A DNA stretch of 64,000 nucleotides from Arthrobacter ipis (GCF_014694315.1 NZ_JAAOXD010000003.1:615325-679324), one strand, 5' to 3'. Shown: positions 16,959 through 26,305, counted from the first letter of the stretch. Made by a program: numbers and translations. The notes: generated from the sequence alone by a model not told the origin.

Positions 16959-18326
16959 TTATCCCTTCGGGCGCAGGTCGTAGATCCGGCGCAGCTTGCC
17001 GTTGGAGCGCTCAAGCGAGCCGGGCTCCACCACGTTGACGGTGCACGAAGAACCCACGTGGATCTTGATCTGCTCGCGCAGGGTGCGGGCCGCCGTCGTG
17101 CTCTGACCGGTGGTGACATTGTCACGGCGCTCGATCTTCACGGTCAGCTGGTCCATGCGCTGGCCCTCGGGCCGGGTCAGCTCAAGCTGGAAGTGCGGGC
17201 TGAGCTCCGGGATGCGCAGGGCGATTTCCTCGATCTGGGACGGAAAGAGGTTCACGCCGCGGAGGATGATCATGTCGTCGCTGCGGCCGGTGATGCGCCC
17301 CATCCGGCGGTGTGCCGGGCGCGCGGTGCCGGGAAGCAGGCGGGTGAGATCCTTGGTGCGGTAGCGGATGATGGGCAGGGCTTCCTTGGTGAGCGAGGTG
17401 AAGACCAGCTCGCCGTGTTCGCCGTCGCCCAGCACGTTTTCCTTGCCCGGGGCCGGGTTGAAGGGGTCGATGATTTCCGGCCGGAAGTGGTCCTCCCAGA
17501 TGTGGCTGCCGTCCTGCGTCTCCACGCATTCGCCCGCGACGCCGGGTCCCATGACCTCGGAGAGCCCGTAGATGTCGCACGCCTTGATGTTCATGGTGAC
17601 CTCGAGCTCGTGCCGCATCTCCTGCGTCCACGGTTCGGCGCCGAGCACCGCGTATTTCAGCGACGTGGAGGTGGGGTCGATGCCCATGTGCGCCATGGCG
17701 TCTGCGATGGTGAGCAGGTACGTGGGCGTGGCCAGGATGGCGTCCGGCTTGAAGTCCTGGATCATCTGGATTTGGCGTTCGGTCTGCCCGCCGGACATCG
17801 GAATCACGGTGCAGCCGAGGGCCTCGGCGCCTGCGTGGGCACCCAGTCCGCCGGTGAACAGGCCGTAGCCGTAGGCGTTGTGAACCTTCATGCCGGGGCG
17901 GACGCCGGAGGCGCGGAGGCAGCGGGCCACCAGTTTGGCCCAGTCGGCCAGGTCCTGCTTGGTGTACCCGACGACGGTGGGCCGGCCCGTGGTGCCGGAG
18001 CTGGCGTGTACGCGTGCCACCTCGCTCTGCGGCACGGCGAACATGCCGAACGGGTACTCCTGGCGCAGGTCCTCCTTGGTGGTGAAGGGGAAGTTGCCGA
18101 GATCGGCGAGTTCGCGCAGGTCCGAGGGGTGGATCCCGGCGTCGTCGAACTTGCGCTTGTACAGCGGGACCCTGTCGTAGGCGTACGCGACGGTGTGCTG
18201 GAGCCGGCTGAGCTGCAGCGCCTCAAGTTCGTCCCGGGACATGGTCTCCTCGGGGTCGAGCACGGCGTCAGCGGGTGCGGCGGCAACGCGCGCAGCGACG
18301 GTGGGTTCAGGGGCGTGGAGGGTCAT
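16959..18326 (-). CDS. paaK: Phenylacetate-CoA ligase PaaK
   Basis: A protein of 455 residues from ATG 18326, with AGGAAG upstream. It is an adenylate-forming ligase with the phosphate loop SSGTTGRP (about 109-116), the PaaK block YGYGLFTGGLGAHAGAEALG and the C-terminal hinge IILRGVNLFPSQIE. It activates phenylacetate with ATP and CoA, the first step of the pathway. It starts 10 bp after the paaI stop, so the two are one operon controlled from the operator at 18815-18836. Confidence 0.95.
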   Translation of the reverse strand: MTLHAPEPTVAARVAAAPADAVLDPEETMSRDELEALQLSRLQHTVAYAYDRVPLYKRKFDDAGIHPSDLRELADLGNFPFTTKEDLRQEYPFGMFAVPQSEVARVHASSGTTGRPTVVGYTKQDLADWAKLVARCLRASGVRPGMKVHNAYGYGLFTGGLGAHAGAEALGCTVIPMSGGQTERQIQMIQDFKPDAILATPTYLLTIADAMAHMGIDPTSTSLKYAVLGAEPWTQEMRHELEVTMNIKACDIYGLSEVMGPGVAGECVETQDGSHIWEDHFRPEIIDPFNPAPGKENVLGDGEHGELVFTSLTKEALPIIRYRTKDLTRLLPGTARPAHRRMGRITGRSDDMIILRGVNLFPSQIEEIALRIPELSPHFQLELTRPEGQRMDQLTVKIERRDNVTTGQSTTAARTLREQIKIHVGSSCTVNVVEPGSLERSNGKLRRIYDLRPKG

Positions 18327-18336
18327 GGTCTGCTTC

Positions 18337-18792
18337 CTACTTCTTGGGGATGGTACGGCTGCGTCCGCGGAACTCGGCAATGAGTTCCCCCGGCTTGCCG
18401 GAACTGGCCTCAGCACCGGGATCGGCAGCGAAGATCTGGATGTCGTAGAGGCCGCTGCGGCCAGCACTGGAGCGGCGGTCGGCGACGGCGGTGATCACCT
18501 GGCCCTGGTAGGCCGGCTTGAGGAAGTTGATGTCGACGCCGGCAGCAACGGTAATGCTGTCAGGGTCGGCAGGCACCGCGGGGTTGCAGGCGAGGGCGAA
18601 CGCGGTGTCTGCGAAGGCGAAGATCATTCCGCCGTGGGCCATGCCGAAGCCGTTGAGCATTTCCTGCCGGAGGGTCATCCGGATGGTTGCGTGTCCATCG
18701 CTCACAGCGAGGACTTCTATGCCCATCCATTCCGAGGCGTAGTCGTTCTCAAGGATGTGGTGGGCCACACCGGGGATTGCCGTTTCAGCCAT
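18337..18792 (-). CDS. paaI: PaaI hydroxyphenylacetyl-CoA thioesterase
   Basis: A protein of 151 residues with a hotdog fold. NGFGMAHGGMIFAFADTAFA (about 47-66) carries the HGG turn and the catalytic Asp of the PaaI family, and VDINFLKPAYQGQVI is the next conserved strand pair. It hydrolyses ring-hydroxylated phenylacetyl-CoA, rescuing CoA from dead-end products. It is the first gene of the paaI-paaK operon, with a PaaR-type operator 22 bp upstream of the ATG. Confidence 0.92.
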   Translation of the reverse strand: MAETAIPGVAHHILENDYASEWMGIEVLAVSDGHATIRMTLRQEMLNGFGMAHGGMIFAFADTAFALACNPAVPADPDSITVAAGVDINFLKPAYQGQVITAVADRRSSAGRSGLYDIQIFAADPGAEASSGKPGELIAEFRGRSRTIPKK

Positions 18793-18814
18793 GCGTCGTT
18801 GCCTCCAGCTTTAT

Positions 18815-18836
18815 TTACCGAATGTTCATTAGGTAA
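18815..18836. promoter_or_regulatory. PaaR-type operator before paaI
   Basis: A 22-bp palindrome with left half TTACCGAAT and right half ATTAGGTAA. It lies 22 bp before the paaI ATG and overlaps the last codons and stop of the upstream CPBP gene (stop at 18829), so the promoter is squeezed into a 36-bp gap. Confidence 0.7.
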
Positions 18837-19785
18837 TCCCATAGGAGGGGTTCGTGTCAAGGGTGCGGGCCAGCCGGAGGGGCCCGGCGACGGCAATAAC
18901 CACCAGCGCTGCCAGGACATGGAGGAGTGCGACGGTCCACCAGAGCGTGTGGAAGTCCGGCCCCAGCATGGCGGGGAAAACCAGGGCCCCGGAGGTGTTG
19001 AATGCCGCGTGGAAGACCATGCAGATGGGCACGCTGCCGCTGCTGTTGTAGAGCCAGGCCAGCAGCACGGACTGCGCCAGGACCATCAGCAGGAACGGAA
19101 GCGGCGGCCGCTGCCCGGTGGGATCCGAAAGCAGCTCGGGCAGGTGCCATGCGCCCCACACCAGCCCGAGGAGCAGCGCCGCGGACAGGGCAGGGCGGTC
19201 ACGCTGCAGGAGCGGCAGGGCGTAGCCGCGCCAGCCCAGCTCCTCGAAGAGGCCCACGGCCACCAGCGTGAACGCGAAGGTGCCCAGCAGCATGAACCAG
19301 CCTGGGTTCGGTCCGAGCTCCGGGGCTGGCGCACCGCCGGAGACGGTGAGACCGGCAGAGACCGCCACCAGCAGGCACGGCAGGCCTGCGGCGGCGGCGT
19401 ACCAGCGGCCGGCCACGCGCCAGCGGACCAGCTGCCGGAGCAGTCGCAGCACCTCGGCCTTGCCGCCTGCGAGGTAGGCCGTGATGGCTGCGGCCAGGGC
19501 GGGCCCGAACGGGATCAGGGGCGAGCTGTTCGGGTTGAGGAGGGTCAGCGGCCAAAGCATCCATGAAATGGCGAAGGCCAGGGCGAAGAACAGCGTTAAC
19601 CGGTGGGTGGCAGGCCAGGTCAGGGCCCCACGCGGCCCTGTGGTCCGGCGCCGTGCCTTAGTTCCACGCCGCGTTATGGTGCGGTGCCGCGCTGCTTCCT
19701 TCCGGGCGCGACGGCTGTCCCCGCCGCCAGCGGGCAATGCCCGCCTGGCGGGCATGGGCTGCTCAGCCGGCGACGGCTGCGCCAT
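18829..19785 (-). CDS. CPBP-family intramembrane glutamic endopeptidase
   Basis: A protein of 318 residues with about seven or eight membrane helices after a long basic N-terminal tail (about residues 13-50). The CPBP/Abi (CAAX protease-like) motifs are present: LFEELGWRGYALPLL with the double Glu and Arg, then WGAWHLPELL, then MVFHAAFNTSG. Eukaryotic relatives process prenylated proteins; bacterial members have roles in signalling and bacteriocin self-protection, with substrates mostly unknown. Its start overlaps the end of the next CPBP gene by 23 bp, so the two are translationally coupled paralogues. The 3' end runs into the paaI operator. Confidence 0.85.
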   Translation of the reverse strand: MAQPSPAEQPMPARRALPAGGGDSRRARKEAARHRTITRRGTKARRRTTGPRGALTWPATHRLTLFFALAFAISWMLWPLTLLNPNSSPLIPFGPALAAAITAYLAGGKAEVLRLLRQLVRWRVAGRWYAAAAGLPCLLVAVSAGLTVSGGAPAPELGPNPGWFMLLGTFAFTLVAVGLFEELGWRGYALPLLQRDRPALSAALLLGLVWGAWHLPELLSDPTGQRPPLPFLLMVLAQSVLLAWLYNSSGSVPICMVFHAAFNTSGALVFPAMLGPDFHTLWWTVALLHVLAALVVIAVAGPLRLARTLDTNPSYGIT

Positions 19786-20641
19786 GGCCCGACTCCGCCG
19801 TCAGTGTGCGGAATTTCCGGAGCAGCACCAGGACCACCAGCAAAACGGTGGCCGCGGCAATCTGCTGCCACGCGCCGTCGAACACTGCCAGTTTCGACTG
19901 CTCCGAGGCGTTGAATGAGGCGTGGAGGAGGGCCACGATCAGCAGGCTCTGGCCCGTTCCAAGGTAGGCGATGCCCACCAGCAGACGGAACAGCGGGGCG
20001 AACACCAGCAGCACGCCCCACGCGACGGCCACGTCGGGCCACGCGGTGGCGCCGAAGCCCCTGTCCGCAAAGGCCAGCGGGAGGTGGATGAGCGCGAAGG
20101 GAATGGCGGTGAGCAGGCTGCCGGTCACCAGGCCATGCCGCTCCATCAGCCGGCGCTGGACCACCCCCGTCCAGGCCAGCTCCTCCCAGATGTTCCCCAG
20201 CAGGGCGCCAACGATCAGCGTGTTCAGCAGGTACGACCCTGCCACCGTGGCCCACCCTTCCGCGGGCTGATGGAACGTGCCGGTGGCGGCCGCGACGAGC
20301 ACGGTCAGCGCGGGCAGGGCAAGGACTGCCGCCACGTACCAGCCCGCTCCGACGCGCCAGCGAACAGTTTGTCGGAACAGGTGCCGGACGCCGGGAGCGC
20401 CGTCGGCTGCCCGGGTCACCAGGACGGCCGTTCCCAGCAGGATGAGCAGTTCGGCCAGGATGCCGGGCACCGGGTTGCCGAGCACCCCGATGGACAGGAT
20501 GAGTGCCATCCACGTCAGCGCGATCGCAATGACCAGGAACGCTGCCACGGGGCGGGCAGCAATGAGCCGGCGCAGGGGGCGGGGGGACGAAGCGGCGGAT
20601 GGATCGGAAGCGCGGCCAGCGGGGTTCATCGGGACCACCAT
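19763..20641 (-). CDS. CPBP-family intramembrane glutamic endopeptidase
   Basis: A protein of 292 residues and multiple membrane helices, paralogous to the downstream gene. The motifs are NIWEELAWTGVVQRRLM (Glu-Glu plus a distal Arg), AIPFALIHLPLAF and VALLHASFNASEQS. The substrate is unknown. A short basic cytoplasmic tail precedes the first helix (AAFLVIAIALTWMALI). It is the first gene of a two-gene operon divergent from pta across 240 bp. Confidence 0.85.
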   Translation of the reverse strand: MVVPMNPAGRASDPSAASSPRPLRRLIAARPVAAFLVIAIALTWMALILSIGVLGNPVPGILAELLILLGTAVLVTRAADGAPGVRHLFRQTVRWRVGAGWYVAAVLALPALTVLVAAATGTFHQPAEGWATVAGSYLLNTLIVGALLGNIWEELAWTGVVQRRLMERHGLVTGSLLTAIPFALIHLPLAFADRGFGATAWPDVAVAWGVLLVFAPLFRLLVGIAYLGTGQSLLIVALLHASFNASEQSKLAVFDGAWQQIAAATVLLVVLVLLRKFRTLTAESGHGAAVAG

Positions 20642-20881
20642 CGTTCAGGACGATGCAGCTCGGGAGACTGCTGCGGATGGGCCGGCTCCGGGGCGCTGGC
20701 CCGCTCCGGGTCCGGGACGGCGATTGTGCGCCGACGTGGCAATCAACACCATTGTCTGCTCCCGGAAGCGCGGCAACAAGTGAAAGTATGGGGGAGTGCG
20801 CGCCCCGGGGCGTGCAGTCAGCAAACCGGCACGTCCAATGCAGTACGTTCCACGCAGGAGCTTCCAACCAGAGGACAGATG

Positions 20882-23014
20882 ATGGCCAAGGGGATATATG
20901 TCAGTGCGACCACTCCGGGTTCGGGGAAGTCGCTCATAGCGCTGGGCCTGGCGGACACGCTCCACCGGCACGCGGACCGGATCGGATTCTTCAAGCCCGT
21001 GGTCCATGGCGACGACGCCGGCGCGGATCCGATGGTGGCGCTCATGAAATCCCGCTTCGACCTGGACGATGAGCGCTGCCGCGGCGGGCTGACATTTACC
21101 GAGGTTCGGTCCCTGCTCGCCGAAGGCAAGCGCGAGGACATCGACTCCCGGTGCGTGGAGATCTTCGCCCAGATGGGCCGGCACTGCGACGTGATCATCG
21201 TGGAAGGCACGGACCTCACCGGCCACGACGCCGCCGTCGAATTTGACCTCAATGCCCGCCTTGCCAACAACCTGGCCGCGCCCGTCGTGGCGGTGGTGGG
21301 CGCCAAGGGGCGTAGCGTGGCGGAGGCCGCGGCCGCCGTCGACGTCGCCCGCAAGGAACTCGCCGCCGAGAAGTGCTCGCTCCTGGCGATGATGGTGAAC
21401 CGGGCCGACCCGGAGGACGTGGACGCGATCATCGCCGCCGTGAAGCCCGGCGCGTCCGGCCGGCCGGTGTACGTCTTTCCGGAGCTGGAGGACATCGCCC
21501 GGCCCACCACCGGTGAGGTGGGCGCGGCCCTGGGCCTGCGGCAGATCGCCGGCCGCGCAGACATGGAGCGGGACGTCCGCGACGTCAAGGTCGCCGCCAT
21601 GAATGTGGGCAACTTTTTGAACGTGCTCGACGACGGCGCGCTGGTGATCGTGCCCGGTGACAGGGCGGACGTGATGGTTGCCTGCCTGGCGTCGTCGTTC
21701 TCGCCCGAGTTCCCGGTACCCTCAGGGCTGATCCTCACCGGTGGCCTGGCCCCGGACGCCAACATCTATCCGCTGCTGGCCTCCGCCCCGTTCCCGGTGT
21801 TCGCCACGGAGGATGACACCTACACCACCGCCCGCCGCGTCTCCGAGGTCCGCAGCGAAATCTGGAGCGGCCACCGGCGCAAGGTGGCCTCCGCACTGGG
21901 CCTGTGGTCCCGGCAGGTGGACGAGGCCGAGATGCTCGAGCGCCTGCACCTGCCCCGGGCCGAGCGGATGACCCCGCTGCGGTTCCTGCACGACCTCATC
22001 GAACGCGCCCGCTCGCAGCGCCGCCACATCGTGCTGCCGGAAGGCAAGGACATCCGGATCCTGAAGGCCGCCGAGATCCTGCACCGTCGGGACGTCTGCG
22101 ACCTGACACTGCTGGGCCGGGAAGCCGACGTCCGGGAGCTCGCCGCCAGCCGGGGCATCGATCTCGCCGGCATCAACATCGTGGACCCCGCAACGTCCGA
22201 GCTGCGCCAGGATTTCGCCGCCAGGTACGCCGAGCTGCGGGCGCACAAGGGCGTGGACCTGGCCCGGGCGCTGGAGGTCATGCAGGACGAAAGCTACTTC
22301 GGCACCATGATGGTCCAGCTGGGTGTGGTGGACGGCATGGTGTCCGGCGCCGCGCACACCACTGCCCACACGATCCGCCCGGCGCTAGAGTTCGTGAAGA
22401 CCCGGGAGGGCGTGAAGATCGTCTCCTCGGTGTTCCTCATGCTCATGCCGGACCGGGTGCTCGTTTACGGCGACTGCGCGGTGAACCCGGATCCGAACGT
22501 GGAGCAACTCGCGGACATCGCCCTGGCCTCGGCGGAGACCGCGGGCCAGTTCGGGGTGGAACCGAGGGTGGCCATGCTGTCCTACTCCACCGGCGGCTCC
22601 GGCTCGGGCGAGGCCGTGGAGGAAGTCCGGCAGGCCACCGACCTGGTCCGTGAGCGCCGCCCGGACCTCGCCGTCGAAGGCCCCATCCAGTACGACGCCG
22701 CCGTGGATGCCTCCATCGCCGAGTCCAAGATGCCGGGCTCGTCCGTCGCCGGGCAGGCGACCGTGTTCATCTTCCCGGACCTGAACACCGGCAACAACAC
22801 GTACAAGGCGGTGCAGCAGAGCTCCGGAGCCGTCGCCGTCGGGCCCGTCCTGCAGGGGCTGCGCAAGCCCGTCAACGACCTCTCCCGCGGCTGCACTGTG
22901 GAGGACATCGTGAACACGGTGGCCATCACCGCCATCCAGGCGCAGAGCCCGGCCGTCCCCTTGGAAACCCCCAGCACCACAGAACCGTCCGCCGTTTCAG
23001 CAGCCCAGGCTTAG
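20882..23014 (+). CDS. pta: Phosphate acetyltransferase, long form
   Basis: A protein of 710 residues, the long (E. coli-like) class. The N-terminal nucleotide-binding-like part starts YVSATTPGSGKSLIALGLAD and is followed by a DRTGG regulatory domain (about 215-330). The catalytic PTA domain begins near residue 370 (IVLPEGKDIRILKAAEIL) and includes SGAAHTTAHTIRPAL and LSYSTGGSGSGEAVE. It interconverts acetyl-CoA and acetyl phosphate. I chose the second of two adjacent ATGs because GAGG lies 7 bases before it. Nine bases separate it from ackA. The open frame continues far upstream but without recognisable residues. Confidence 0.95.
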   Translation: MAKGIYVSATTPGSGKSLIALGLADTLHRHADRIGFFKPVVHGDDAGADPMVALMKSRFDLDDERCRGGLTFTEVRSLLAEGKREDIDSRCVEIFAQMGRHCDVIIVEGTDLTGHDAAVEFDLNARLANNLAAPVVAVVGAKGRSVAEAAAAVDVARKELAAEKCSLLAMMVNRADPEDVDAIIAAVKPGASGRPVYVFPELEDIARPTTGEVGAALGLRQIAGRADMERDVRDVKVAAMNVGNFLNVLDDGALVIVPGDRADVMVACLASSFSPEFPVPSGLILTGGLAPDANIYPLLASAPFPVFATEDDTYTTARRVSEVRSEIWSGHRRKVASALGLWSRQVDEAEMLERLHLPRAERMTPLRFLHDLIERARSQRRHIVLPEGKDIRILKAAEILHRRDVCDLTLLGREADVRELAASRGIDLAGINIVDPATSELRQDFAARYAELRAHKGVDLARALEVMQDESYFGTMMVQLGVVDGMVSGAAHTTAHTIRPALEFVKTREGVKIVSSVFLMLMPDRVLVYGDCAVNPDPNVEQLADIALASAETAGQFGVEPRVAMLSYSTGGSGSGEAVEEVRQATDLVRERRPDLAVEGPIQYDAAVDASIAESKMPGSSVAGQATVFIFPDLNTGNNTYKAVQQSSGAVAVGPVLQGLRKPVNDLSRGCTVEDIVNTVAITAIQAQSPAVPLETPSTTEPSAVSAAQA

Positions 23015-23022
23015 GAGGCCCC

Positions 23023-24177
23023 ATGCTCGTGCTCGTCATCAACTCCGGCTCGTCCTCGCTTAAGTACCAGGTGCGCGACGTCGCGGAAGGCAGCGTGCTC
23101 ACCGAGGGACTGATTGAGCGGATCGGGGTGTCCAACGGCGGCCAGGGCGACGGCGAGGTGGTGGGCCCGGCGGACCATGCCGACGCCCTCGAGCAGGTGG
23201 ACGCGGCCATTCATGAGGTGCTGGGCGAGAGACAGCTGGACGCAGTGGGGCACCGGGTGGTGCACGGCGGCGAGCGGTTCGGCGAGCCCGTGCTGATCGA
23301 CAACGAGATCACCCGCGCCATCGAACGGCTCAACCCGCTGGCGCCGCTGCACAACCCCGCCAACGTGCTGGGCATCCGCGCCATCACCAGGAAATGGCCG
23401 GACATGCCGCAAGTGGCAGTGTTCGACACCGCATTCCACCGCAGCCTGCCGGAGCACGCCTGGCGCTACGCCGTTCCCGACGAGCTCTACACCAACCACG
23501 GGATCCGCCGGTACGGCTTCCATGGGACCTCGCACGAATACGTCACGAACCGTGCTGCCGCGCTGCTGGATATCCCGGTGGAGGAGTTCGACGGCGTGAT
23601 CGCCCACCTGGGCAACGGCGCCTCCGTCACGGCGATCCGGGGCGGCAAGTCCGTGGATACGTCGATGGGCTTCACGCCGCTGGAGGGCCTGGTCATGGGC
23701 ACCCGCTCCGGCGACCTGGACCCGTCGATCCTGGTGTTCCTGGCCCGCACCGGCTGGAACGCCGAGGACCTCGATTCGATGCTCAACCGCGAGTCCGGGC
23801 TCAAGGGGCTGGCCGGCAATAACGACATGCGTTCGGTGGTGGAGGCGGCCGAGTCCGGCAACGCGCGCGCGGCCACTGCCCTGGCGGTCGCCTCCTACCG
23901 GCTCGCGAAGTACATCGGCGGCTACCACGTGGCGGTCGGCGGGGCGAAGGCGCTCGTGTTCACGGCCGGGATCGGCGAGAACTCGCACCAGTTCCGTGCC
24001 CTGGTGGCGGAGAAGTTGGGAGCGCTGGGCATTGAGCTCGACGCCGGGCAGAACAGTGAGCGGTCCAAGGAACCCCGCGTGATTTCCACCGAGGCCTCCG
24101 CCATTCCCGTGCTGGTGGTGCCCACGGACGAAGAGCGGGCCATCGCCGAGGCAACAGCCGCCGTCGTCGGAGGCTAG
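23023..24177 (+). CDS. ackA: Acetate kinase
   Basis: A protein of 384 residues of the ASKHA fold. VLVINSGSSSLKYQ at the N-terminus and the second family signature VGHRVVHGGERF (about 81-92) are both clear. RRYGFHGTSHEYV and the adenosine block FTAGIGENSHQFR follow. It makes ATP and acetate from acetyl phosphate and ADP, or the reverse for acetate assimilation. It follows pta by 8 bp with AGGAGG at the junction, so it is cotranscribed and forms the Pta-AckA pathway. Confidence 0.97.
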   Translation: MLVLVINSGSSSLKYQVRDVAEGSVLTEGLIERIGVSNGGQGDGEVVGPADHADALEQVDAAIHEVLGERQLDAVGHRVVHGGERFGEPVLIDNEITRAIERLNPLAPLHNPANVLGIRAITRKWPDMPQVAVFDTAFHRSLPEHAWRYAVPDELYTNHGIRRYGFHGTSHEYVTNRAAALLDIPVEEFDGVIAHLGNGASVTAIRGGKSVDTSMGFTPLEGLVMGTRSGDLDPSILVFLARTGWNAEDLDSMLNRESGLKGLAGNNDMRSVVEAAESGNARAATALAVASYRLAKYIGGYHVAVGGAKALVFTAGIGENSHQFRALVAEKLGALGIELDAGQNSERSKEPRVISTEASAIPVLVVPTDEERAIAEATAAVVGG

Positions 24178-24188
24178 GCTGATGGGCG

Positions 24189-24342
24189 TTTCCGCTGGTT
24201 GAGCTTGTCGAAACCGCGAGCCCGGGCCGACGTTGTTTTGCCAAGTATGGCCGCGTGGCACGAATTCAGGCGGCCACTATTGGTTATCCGGCGGTGCGAG
24301 CGGGCTCAAACGGCCGGATCTCGACACGCTCGATCAGCGGGA
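24189..24342. repeat. REP-like element with CCGCTGGTTGAGC termini
   Basis: TTTCCGCTGGTTGAGCTTGT (from 24189) continues GAAACC, and a degenerate inverted partner, ATCTCGACACGCTCGATCAGCGGG, lies at 24318-24341 (split here as ATCTCGACACGC + TCGATCAGCGGG). Between them CCAAGTATGGCCGC and GCGGCCACTATTGG (24241-24283) form a stem resembling the terminator at 31011. A related unit is at 44863. This fills the convergent gap between ackA and the GGDEF-EAL gene and probably terminates both. Confidence 0.7.
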
Positions 24343-24363
24343 ACGCCCCCGATCTGCGGCGGC

Positions 24364-25905
24364 TCAGCCGGGCCACACGTCCTGCCTGGCCAGGCGTTCG
24401 GTGAACTCGGCGGCGGGGAGGGGGCGGCTGAAGTAGTAGCCCTGCCCGCTGATGCAGCCCGTGCTGCGGAGGTGCTCGGCCTGCTCCGCGTTCTCGACGC
24501 CCTCCCACACGGCCTCGAGCCCGCAGGCCCGGATGAGCTGGAGGATGGCCGCGATCAGGGCCGGCTGCGCGGGGTCGCTGCCGAGGGCGGTGAGCAGCGT
24601 CCGGTCCACCTTGACCCGGTCCACGGGCAGGCGCCGGAGGTAGCTGATGGACGAGTACCCGGTACCGAAGTCGTCGATCTCCAGGCCCACACCGAGCTTC
24701 CGGAGGCTCGCGAGCGTGTACCTGTCGAGCTCGTTGCCTTGGATAATGGCGCCTTCCGTGAGCTCCAGGACCAGGAGGGACGGCTCGAGGTCCGCGGCGG
24801 TGAGCGCTTCCCGGACGTCCTCAATGAATTGAAGCCGCTGAAGGTCCGACGCCGTAATGTTGATGCGCATATCGAAGTTGTGCCGGCGGGTTGCGGGAGA
24901 CGATCTCCAGAGCCGGAGCTGCTCAACCGCATTCTTCAGCACCCAATTGCCAAGCTCCGAGATGAGGCCGGTTTCTTCGGCGATTGGGATGAATTCGTCC
25001 GGCATGATCAGGCCGCGCTTGGGGTGTTTCCAGCGGACCAAGGCCTCCACGCCTTCGATTTTGCCGGAGGCAAGTTCGATGACCGGCTGGTAGTACAGCA
25101 CCAGCTGGTCCTTGGCGATGGCCTCGCGCAGTTCCCCCACCAGCTGGTTGCGGAGCTGCCGGGCATGCAGCATGGCCGGTTCGAACACGCGGAGCTTGTT
25201 GCGGCCATCGGCCTTGGAGGCGTACATCGCGATGTCCGCCTCAATCAGCAGTTCCTCCGACGTCTCGCCGGGATCCGCGATCCGAAGCCCCAGGCTCGCG
25301 CCGCAACGGATGGTCTTGCCGTCCACTTGAAGGGTTCCGTTGAGCGAATCCAGGATCCGGTTTCCGACGGCGGCTGCCTTGGCCGGCGTGGTGGCAGGGA
25401 GCAGGACGGCGAACTCGTCGCCGCCCAGCCGGGCCACCATGTCGCCGTCGCGCACGCACGAGCTGATCCGTGCGCCGACCGTTGCCAGCACCTGGTCGCC
25501 CATGGAGTGGCCGTACGAATCATTGATGCTCTTGAAGGCGTCCAGGTCCAGCAGCAGCAGCGCCGGCGGAAGCCCGCCGTCGGCCACCTCTGTCTGGGCA
25601 GCGTTGACGGCGCTGACCAGCGCCGACCTGTTGTAGAGTCCCGTCAGGGAATCGGTGAGCGCCATCTGCTGCAGCTCTTGGTGCGCCTCGTTGAGCATGC
25701 GCGTGCGCAGTTCCACGCGCTCCTCGAGCTCCTGGTAGATGATCTGCAGGTCCTCGGCGAGCAGGTTGGTGCCCATGATCACCGCGTCCAGCTCGTCCCT
25801 GGCTTCGGAGATTTCAATGCGCGAGTGGAGTTCCCCGGCTGCCAGGCGGACTATGCCGTCGAGCAGTTTCCCCAGCCGGGGATCGTCGTTAGAGAACATG
25901 GTCAA
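24364..25905 (-). CDS. Diguanylate cyclase/phosphodiesterase (GGDEF-EAL)
   Basis: A soluble protein of 513 residues. The N-terminus (1-45) resembles a HAMP fragment and is followed by a coiled coil (about 50-80). The GGDEF domain has an intact GGDEF at 161-165 and a canonical inhibitory site RDGD at 152-155, five residues before it. The EAL domain has EALVRW at 287 and the DDFGTGYSS loop and downstream Lys, so both synthesis and breakdown of c-di-GMP are possible on sequence. It is the last gene of the TPR/SpoIIAA-like/GGDEF-EAL operon and overlaps the previous gene by 17 bp. Confidence 0.93.
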   Translation of the reverse strand: MTMFSNDDPRLGKLLDGIVRLAAGELHSRIEISEARDELDAVIMGTNLLAEDLQIIYQELEERVELRTRMLNEAHQELQQMALTDSLTGLYNRSALVSAVNAAQTEVADGGLPPALLLLDLDAFKSINDSYGHSMGDQVLATVGARISSCVRDGDMVARLGGDEFAVLLPATTPAKAAAVGNRILDSLNGTLQVDGKTIRCGASLGLRIADPGETSEELLIEADIAMYASKADGRNKLRVFEPAMLHARQLRNQLVGELREAIAKDQLVLYYQPVIELASGKIEGVEALVRWKHPKRGLIMPDEFIPIAEETGLISELGNWVLKNAVEQLRLWRSSPATRRHNFDMRINITASDLQRLQFIEDVREALTAADLEPSLLVLELTEGAIIQGNELDRYTLASLRKLGVGLEIDDFGTGYSSISYLRRLPVDRVKVDRTLLTALGSDPAQPALIAAILQLIRACGLEAVWEGVENAEQAEHLRSTGCISGQGYYFSRPLPAAEFTERLARQDVWPG

Positions 25906-26305
25906 CGCGGCTCAACCAGTCGAGGGCGTCGTTTTCGGCGGTGAAATAGCGGGCCGGCACGGAGCTGAATTCACCGCCCAGCAGAAAGTGCCCCAGCAGC
26001 CTGTCCACCGGGGATTCGCCCAGGATCGCCCAAGCGGATACCGACGGTATCGCTGCGTAGGCAGCCCGTGCCGCACGGGTCACGGAGGCCACTCCCGTCA
26101 GTTCAAGTACGACGGCGACCCTCCGGTCTCCCGCCAGCTCGCCGAGGCGGCGGTGCAGTTGGGCGGCCGCGGTCTCGTTCAGGTGCACGCCGGGCGGGAG
26201 GACCGCCTTGACGGCGAGGTCGGGCAACACAGTAAAGACGGCAGCGGCGGGAGGCGCCCCGGGCTGCAGCAGCGCGGCACCGGGAAACGCTCTGGCTTCT
26301 GGCAT
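25889..26305 (-). CDS. SpoIIAA/STAS-like small protein
   Basis: A protein of 138 residues with no signal peptide. The pattern VAVVLELTGVASVTRAAR followed by ILGESPVDRLLGHFLLG and PARYFTAENDALDWL resembles the STAS-like fold of SpoIIAA/SEC14-type bacterial proteins. It is a clear paralogue of the protein at 29673-30047, with GESPVDR and the RYFT..DAL.WL end shared. Function is unknown. It starts immediately after the TPR gene stop and overlaps the GGDEF-EAL gene. I infer a partner or sensor role in c-di-GMP control. Confidence 0.75.
   Translation of the reverse strand: MPEARAFPGAALLQPGAPPAAAVFTVLPDLAVKAVLPPGVHLNETAAAQLHRRLGELAGDRRVAVVLELTGVASVTRAARAAYAAIPSVSAWAILGESPVDRLLGHFLLGGEFSSVPARYFTAENDALDWLSRVDHVL

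Noticed and set aside
17058..18383. 441-residue plus-strand frame opposite paaK
   Set aside because: Antisense shadow; PaaK motifs on the minus strand are unambiguous.
19922..20881. Upstream extension of the pta reading frame
   Set aside because: It is antisense to the CPBP gene and has no recognisable domain; pta has a good start and ribosome site at 20882.
24199..25944. 581-residue plus-strand frame opposite the GGDEF-EAL gene
   Set aside because: Antisense shadow with shadow-like composition; the minus strand has intact GGDEF and EAL motifs.
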